Shown piece after piece: positions 59,846 to 64,000 of a DNA stretch of 64,000 bases. The stretch is taken from positions 13,052,809-13,116,808 of the forward strand of contig CM043959.1 of assembly GCA_014529385.2 (NCBI GenBank), given 5' to 3'. Under the pieces are notes generated by a model that saw nothing but the letters and a program-made list of their open reading frames with translations, was not told the DNA's origin and did not search any database. The position numbers and the translations under genes were made by a program. Each line of letters opens with the position of its first letter. Positions within the stretch are counted from its first letter, which is position 1. Source of the stretch: Adiantum capillus-veneris. Lineage: Eukaryota; Streptophyta; Polypodiopsida; Polypodiales; Pteridaceae.

Positions 59846-60139
59846 TCATGTCTCTAGCTCATCTGTTTGATCATTATCGTCGGAGGTGGCGGCTGATGGT
59901 GTGTCCTCATCTGGAATGTCAATTGGTGGAGCCTGGTCAAATCGAAGAAAATAAGGTTTAAGTCGCCAACCATTTACCCTGGTTTTATGAAGTTTTCCAT
60001 CAGCCTCCATAAGCTGGTAGCTTCCATTGGCATACTTTTTCCTGACGATGAAAGGACCTTCCCATCGGAGTAGGAATTTCTTATCCTTGCGTGTGTCGAA
60101 GCGATTGTCGTAGCGGAGCACCAACATTCCTTTCTTCAA
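59846..60139 (-). CDS. Tat integrase C-terminal part
   Basis: In frame with the upstream pol (60227-62074) and separated from it only by the TAG at 60227 and about 28 codons. It contains KKGMLVLRYD, KFLLRWEGPFIV and VNGWRLKPYF, the usual GPF/chromo-barrel-like end of Ty3 integrases, then an acidic tail. No chromodomain, as expected for Tat. Confidence 0.85.
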   Translation of the reverse strand: MKKGMLVLRYDNRFDTRKDKKFLLRWEGPFIVRKKYANGSYQLMEADGKLHKTRVNGWRLKPYFLRFDQAPPIDIPDEDTPSAATSDDNDQTDELET

Positions 60140-60226
60140 TTCTTTTTTCCGGAGATGCTCGTTAAAGCTAAGCCGTCTATGCTCTGCTTGTGCTGCATAA
60201 TAATTTATTGCTTCTTCTCTGTCCAG

Positions 60227-62074
60227 CTACAGTCTTTCCAAGTTGATGATGTGATCTCTCAAATGCATGTTGGGTTGTTGAAGTTGGCTTGCCATTACTC
60301 TGAGACTTTGTAGTTGCACTTCAATGGGCAAGATTGCTTCCTTACCAAATACTAGATGATACGGTGTGAATCCCAAGGATGTACGAAATGAAGTTCTGTA
60401 GGCCCATAAAGCTGGTAGTAGATACTTATCCCAGTCTCCAGGATGATTGTTTACCTGCTTGGTAATAAATTTAGAAACCATTCCATTTACCTTTTCAACT
60501 AGGCCATTACATTGAGGGTAATATGGTGAAGAGTGCCTCCTTGTAATGCCCAGTTTCTGCATTAATTCTCCTACCAAGTCTGCTCTGAAACTTGGCCCTC
60601 TATCAGAGATGATCTCTAAAGGTGTGCCAAACCTACAGCATATGTGCTCGTAGATAAATTTAGCTACCTCTACCGCTGTGATTCTAGTGGTGGCTGTAGC
60701 CTCTGCCCATCTAGTCATGTAGTCGACCCCCATGATAATGTAGAATTTTCTTGAGTTGGCCCTAGGTAATGGCCCAATGGCATCGATACCCCATTTTTCA
60801 AATGGGCCATATGAGAGAATAGGTGTCTGTGGTTCAGGCATAAGTGACCTAGTGCCGGCCTTTTGACACAACTTACACGTTTTGCACCAGTGGTGTACAT
60901 CACGGTTGAGGCTAGGCCATATGAAGCCTGCCTGCAAGATTTTCCTACTTGTTATGTCTAGGGAAAAGTGACCACCACAAACCCCATCGTGACAGCTAGC
61001 AATTACTCCCGTGATTTCCTGAGAGAGAGGGACCTTCCTGAGTATTTGGTCCTTACCCTTACAGTACAAACCGTCATTGATGAGTCGATACCTTGTGGCC
61101 TTCCGCGTCAACCATTGCTTCTGTCCCTTTGTTAAATCTGATGGGCATTCCCCTGTTTCCAAAAAATGCATGATGTCAGGCAAGGCATCACTTCCTTGAA
61201 ATAGAGGGAGCTTTAGTTTTATTGCTCCAACCACCACTTCCTGTAGTCTTTCACTTGCTAGGGCATCTGCTTCTTGGTTTTGAGCCCTTGGGATATGGTG
61301 TATTTGAACTTCTTCAAACTTACCCAACAAGGTTTTTACACCACTTAAGTGAGTCCTTAAACTAAGATTCTTGCATGTCCATGCTCCATTTACTTGCCTT
61401 ACCAGAAGTAGAGCATCCCCAAATACATTAAGGCGTTGTACACCTTGTGAGACGCACCATTGTAGACCCTTGGTTAGTGCTGCATACTCAGCTTCATTGT
61501 TAGAATGTGAATCTAACAATTGGCCCAACGAAAATACCTTTGTCCCTTTGTCATCAAAGACCACTATGCCTGCAGCTGCTTTGTCGGACGCTCGCTTGTA
61601 GGCTCCATCAAAGTAGAGAGAGTATGCTCCTTCTACCATCGGTGGTACTGGAGGTAATCGGACTTCTCCTTCCTTAGATTGCTTCTCCTTCCCTTCAAAG
61701 ACTTGGTAGGTCATGAGTCCCCCCAAACTTGTCCTTGTCGTGCTTTCTACCTGTATTGTGTAGTCAAACTCTTGCAGACGAACTAGCCATTTAGTAATTC
61801 TAGCAGACACATCCATGTGTTGTATAACATAGGGAAATATTTCATCCGTGGTTAGAATCACAAATTGCTTAGGCAGCAAATATGACCTAAACTTTGTAGT
61901 TGCAAATCTAAGAGCTAGGACTAAGTGTTCCACATGGGTGAAACCTTTCTCTCCTGCTGTCATCATTCTACTAGAGAAGTAGATTGGCCTCATGAAAGAT
62001 GTCGTCGTATCCTTTTGGAGTAGCACAGCCCCCAATGAGTCATCACCAACACTTGAGGTGACAGAATTTTTCAT
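60227..62074 (-). CDS. Tat pol: ancestral RNase H, archaeal-type RNase H, integrase
   Basis: 615 codons, open. Residues 1-125: ancestral RNase H, damaged at its start by the frameshift (catalytic Asp missing; GDDSLGAVLLQ, then LTTDEIFPYV). Residues 150-280: second RNase H with YFDGA (D156), NEAEYAAL (E196), FGDALLLV (D220) and NQEADALAS (D270), all four catalytic acids present. Residues 330-600: integrase with H362, H369, C400, C403, then D431 (WGIDAIGP), D491 (ISDRGPSF) and E527 (NGLVEKVNG). The frame ends at TAG, a CAG by context. With the frameshift repaired by read-through it would be close to functional. Confidence 0.92.
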   Translation of the reverse strand: MKNSVTSSVGDDSLGAVLLQKDTTTSFMRPIYFSSRMMTAGEKGFTHVEHLVLALRFATTKFRSYLLPKQFVILTTDEIFPYVIQHMDVSARITKWLVRLQEFDYTIQVESTTRTSLGGLMTYQVFEGKEKQSKEGEVRLPPVPPMVEGAYSLYFDGAYKRASDKAAAGIVVFDDKGTKVFSLGQLLDSHSNNEAEYAALTKGLQWCVSQGVQRLNVFGDALLLVRQVNGAWTCKNLSLRTHLSGVKTLLGKFEEVQIHHIPRAQNQEADALASERLQEVVVGAIKLKLPLFQGSDALPDIMHFLETGECPSDLTKGQKQWLTRKATRYRLINDGLYCKGKDQILRKVPLSQEITGVIASCHDGVCGGHFSLDITSRKILQAGFIWPSLNRDVHHWCKTCKLCQKAGTRSLMPEPQTPILSYGPFEKWGIDAIGPLPRANSRKFYIIMGVDYMTRWAEATATTRITAVEVAKFIYEHICCRFGTPLEIISDRGPSFRADLVGELMQKLGITRRHSSPYYPQCNGLVEKVNGMVSKFITKQVNNHPGDWDKYLLPALWAYRTSFRTSLGFTPYHLVFGKEAILPIEVQLQSLRVMASQLQQPNMHLRDHIINLERL

Positions 62075-63962
62075 CCCACTTAGGTGGTGAGATAGTTGGC
62101 AGAGTGGCTAAGACCTCCTTTACCTTGTTGTAGTGATGTTCTCTTTCCTCGTCCCAAGTGAAAGTTGATCTTTGAGTGAGTTGTTGCAGTGGTAGAACAA
62201 GTTGTGATAGTAGATGTATGAATCTACTTAAGTACCTCACCTTCTGTAGAAAAGAGACCAGTTGATGTGCGGTCGTTGGTGAAGGTAGGGCTATGAGTGC
62301 GGACACCTTACTTGGGTCGGCGTTGATACCTCTTGCTGAAATTTCATGGCCTAGTAGAATGACTTTACTCTCCCCAATGTGACATTTATCCACATTTAAT
62401 TGCCCACCTAGGCTCTGCAACCTGGCCAAACCTTCAGTTACCTTTTCTAAATGTGAAATACGGGAGCTATATATACAAAAATCATCAATGAACACTCTTA
62501 TGGATGTTCCAAAGAACGGTTGAAAAACATATGTGACATATCTTTGGAATGTGGCAGGTGCATTTGTGAGACCAAATGGCATAACCCTGTAAGCAAAACA
62601 ACCCCATGGCGTGATAAAAGTGGTTTTTAGCTGATCTTCCAAGGCTATGCGTATTTGAAAGTATCCTGAATAACCATCACAGACGGTATAGCATTCAAAA
62701 CCCGCTACTTCATTCAGAATTTCATCCAAGAAAGGGAGAGGAAAGTGGTCTCTCTTTGTAGCTGCATTTAGTGGTTTGTAGTCAACACAGACCCTCCACT
62801 TACCATTCTTTTTAGGTGTCACCACTACGGGTGACACACATTCTGAGTTTTCTACAGGATAGATGAATCCCGCCTCCAGCAGTTTCCTTACCTCGGCCAA
62901 GAGTGCCTTTTCTTGTATGACCCCCAGACGTCGTAGCTTTTGCACAACTGGTTTTACCCCTTCCTTCAACTTAATATGATGTTCCACCACTGTAATGCCT
63001 GTGATTCTTTCATAGTTGTCAATGAACAGGTTAGGAAATCTCATCAACATTTGCAAAAAACTATCTTTCTCCTCAAGTGTTAATTCCATAGACAACATAC
63101 CCTTCAACCTACTTCCTCCTAGGCTAGGTGATTTTCTCTCCTCTTCATTGGGTTTCCCTTTTGGTGATGGATCACCAGTTGTGCTTACCCTTTGTGGATC
63201 TTTCATAATGATACCCATCACATCAATGGAACTGTCACTTTCGTCGGTGGATGCGGTCTCCTCCTCAGAACTGGAAGATTCGCTAGTGGTTTCATCTGCC
63301 GATGTTTCCAGATTCATTTGCTTCTGCTTGCCAATCCTCATGTCGTAGTAGATTGTCTCCCCTTTCTTACCGGTCATGCGTAGAAGGCCAGTACCCCAGT
63401 CCTGTTTTGCCTTCATGGCCATCAACCATGGCCTTCCCAAAATTAGTGGATAGCCCTCCCCCTTGGTAGGCATTACAAAAACATCTACCTCTACCTCAGT
63501 GTTGAAAGCTTTGATTTTCACGGCACTTACCACACCCACACACTTTACTTTTGCGTTCTTTGCCATCTTTGCCTTGCATGGAGAAGGCCTGTCAACCTCG
63601 AGCCCTAATCGAAGCATCATAGCTTCGCTCATTACACAGATTTTTGCACCTCCATCAATGTAGGTGTTTCCAACCCTCTTTCCTTTTATGTTCACGTCGA
63701 CAATTGGAAGGATGTCATCCATGTTGCATCCCGAAATTGCTCCGGCTACCTTTGTCTTGGAGCGTCTTGTACTTACCATTTTAGACCATTGTCGCCTTAC
63801 TTTTGGTGCAAGATGTAGCAGCTGTGGCCATGTAATCTTCGGTCCTTGCTCTGCCACATCCAATGTTAGATCATAGGGCTTAGAACTTTCCCCTAGCTGG
63901 AAGTCGGTGATGCCCAATTTCCGTCGTGGCCTGGATGGCCTCTTGCTAGCTTCTCCTCTCAT
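62043..63962 (-). CDS. Tat protease and reverse transcriptase (open to right edge)
   Basis: 639 codons listed from ATG at 63962, but the frame is open to the window edge, so this is not the true start. Protease: YIDGGAKICVMS (D103, with Gly-Gly in place of Ser/Thr-Gly) and LILGRPWL (173-180). An acidic Ser/Glu linker follows (215-250). RT: LLEAGFIYPV, VTPKKNGKWRVCVDY, YTVCDGYSGYFQ (D429), FGLTNAPATFQRYV and active site FIDD (491-494), then LLGHEIS and the connection region. It shifts frame at about 62050 at the start of RNase H. Confidence 0.93.
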   Translation of the reverse strand: MRGEASKRPSRPRRKLGITDFQLGESSKPYDLTLDVAEQGPKITWPQLLHLAPKVRRQWSKMVSTRRSKTKVAGAISGCNMDDILPIVDVNIKGKRVGNTYIDGGAKICVMSEAMMLRLGLEVDRPSPCKAKMAKNAKVKCVGVVSAVKIKAFNTEVEVDVFVMPTKGEGYPLILGRPWLMAMKAKQDWGTGLLRMTGKKGETIYYDMRIGKQKQMNLETSADETTSESSSSEEETASTDESDSSIDVMGIIMKDPQRVSTTGDPSPKGKPNEEERKSPSLGGSRLKGMLSMELTLEEKDSFLQMLMRFPNLFIDNYERITGITVVEHHIKLKEGVKPVVQKLRRLGVIQEKALLAEVRKLLEAGFIYPVENSECVSPVVVTPKKNGKWRVCVDYKPLNAATKRDHFPLPFLDEILNEVAGFECYTVCDGYSGYFQIRIALEDQLKTTFITPWGCFAYRVMPFGLTNAPATFQRYVTYVFQPFFGTSIRVFIDDFCIYSSRISHLEKVTEGLARLQSLGGQLNVDKCHIGESKVILLGHEISARGINADPSKVSALIALPSPTTAHQLVSFLQKVRYLSRFIHLLSQLVLPLQQLTQRSTFTWDEEREHHYNKVKEVLATLPTISPPKWDEKFCHLKCW

Positions 63963-64000
63963 GCTTCTCTCATCATCTGATTGTGTAGCTTTCTCCCTCC

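Larger units (their letters stand above)
58260..64000 (-). mobile_element. Tat-lineage Ty3/gypsy retrotransposon, nearly intact, 5' part outside window
   Basis: Minus-strand order: linker, protease, RT, RNase H, second (archaeal-type) RNase H, H2C2 integrase, integrase C-terminus, polypurine tract, LTR. A second RNase H after the ancestral one marks the Tat lineage. Only one frameshift (about 62050) and one stop (60227-60229) interrupt roughly 4.1 kb of pol, so the insertion is fairly young. Confidence 0.92.

Overview
This window looks like intergenic DNA from a large, repeat-rich land-plant genome. The evidence is several plant-type LTR retrotransposons (Ty3/gypsy, including one with the second RNase H typical of the Tat lineage, and Ty1/copia), plant tRNA primer-binding sites (initiator Met and Asp types), nested insertions, and very long GA/CT microsatellites. 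A decayed reverse transcriptase at 41.6-43.3 kb resembles the Penelope-like group. That group is rare in flowering plants, so a fern, lycophyte or gymnosperm is plausible, but the species cannot be fixed from the sequence. I see no convincing intact host gene, rRNA, tRNA or CRISPR array.

Layout. 1-5.64 kb: decayed + strand Ty3/gypsy element (gypsy-A) with an odd architecture: two H2C2 zinc modules in the integrase and a retropepsin-like domain downstream of the integrase. 5.64-8.26 kb: probable LTR/leader, then a diverged ~285-bp tandem repeat in which each unit keeps a 24-bp palindrome. 8.26-15.94 kb: a long decayed coding region of unknown function (roughly 1,160 codons), split by a young copia element (10,168-14,353; CAAAT target duplication; intact pol but most of gag missing). 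16-20.6 kb: noncoding, with a poly-C run, a terminal fragment of a small DNA transposon, one arm of a dispersed inverted repeat and long (GA)n arrays. 20.64-26.6 kb: 5' part of another LTR element (gypsy-C) with an LTR, two tandem Asp-type primer-binding sites, a long biased leader and a decayed gag-like frame. 26.85-27.79 kb: a minus-strand LTR with its polypurine tract. 28.44-29.20 kb: a 755-bp element with terminal inverted repeats.

29.87-34.0 kb: a gag/protease remnant interrupted by a small non-coding LTR element (30,597-33,195). 34.8-36.7 kb: decayed minus-strand coding-like sequence of unknown kind. 38.0-45.7 kb: the Penelope-like RT remnant between two ~2-kb direct repeats that carry TATA boxes and an AGTACC/AGTACT minisatellite. 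46-55 kb: microsatellites, small lysine/glutamate-rich frames (one starting like a histone H3 tail), an 85-bp minisatellite, a protein-kinase fragment and a ~100-bp tandem repeat. 55-58.2 kb: pyrimidine-rich and otherwise featureless DNA. 58.26-64 kb: the 3' part of a nearly intact minus-strand Tat-type gypsy element (protease, RT, two RNase H domains, integrase, 3' LTR), running off the right edge.

Functionally these are independent, nested mobile elements rather than a pathway. The best candidates for something undescribed are the direct-repeat-flanked Penelope-like element, the post-integrase protease-like domain, and the palindrome array.
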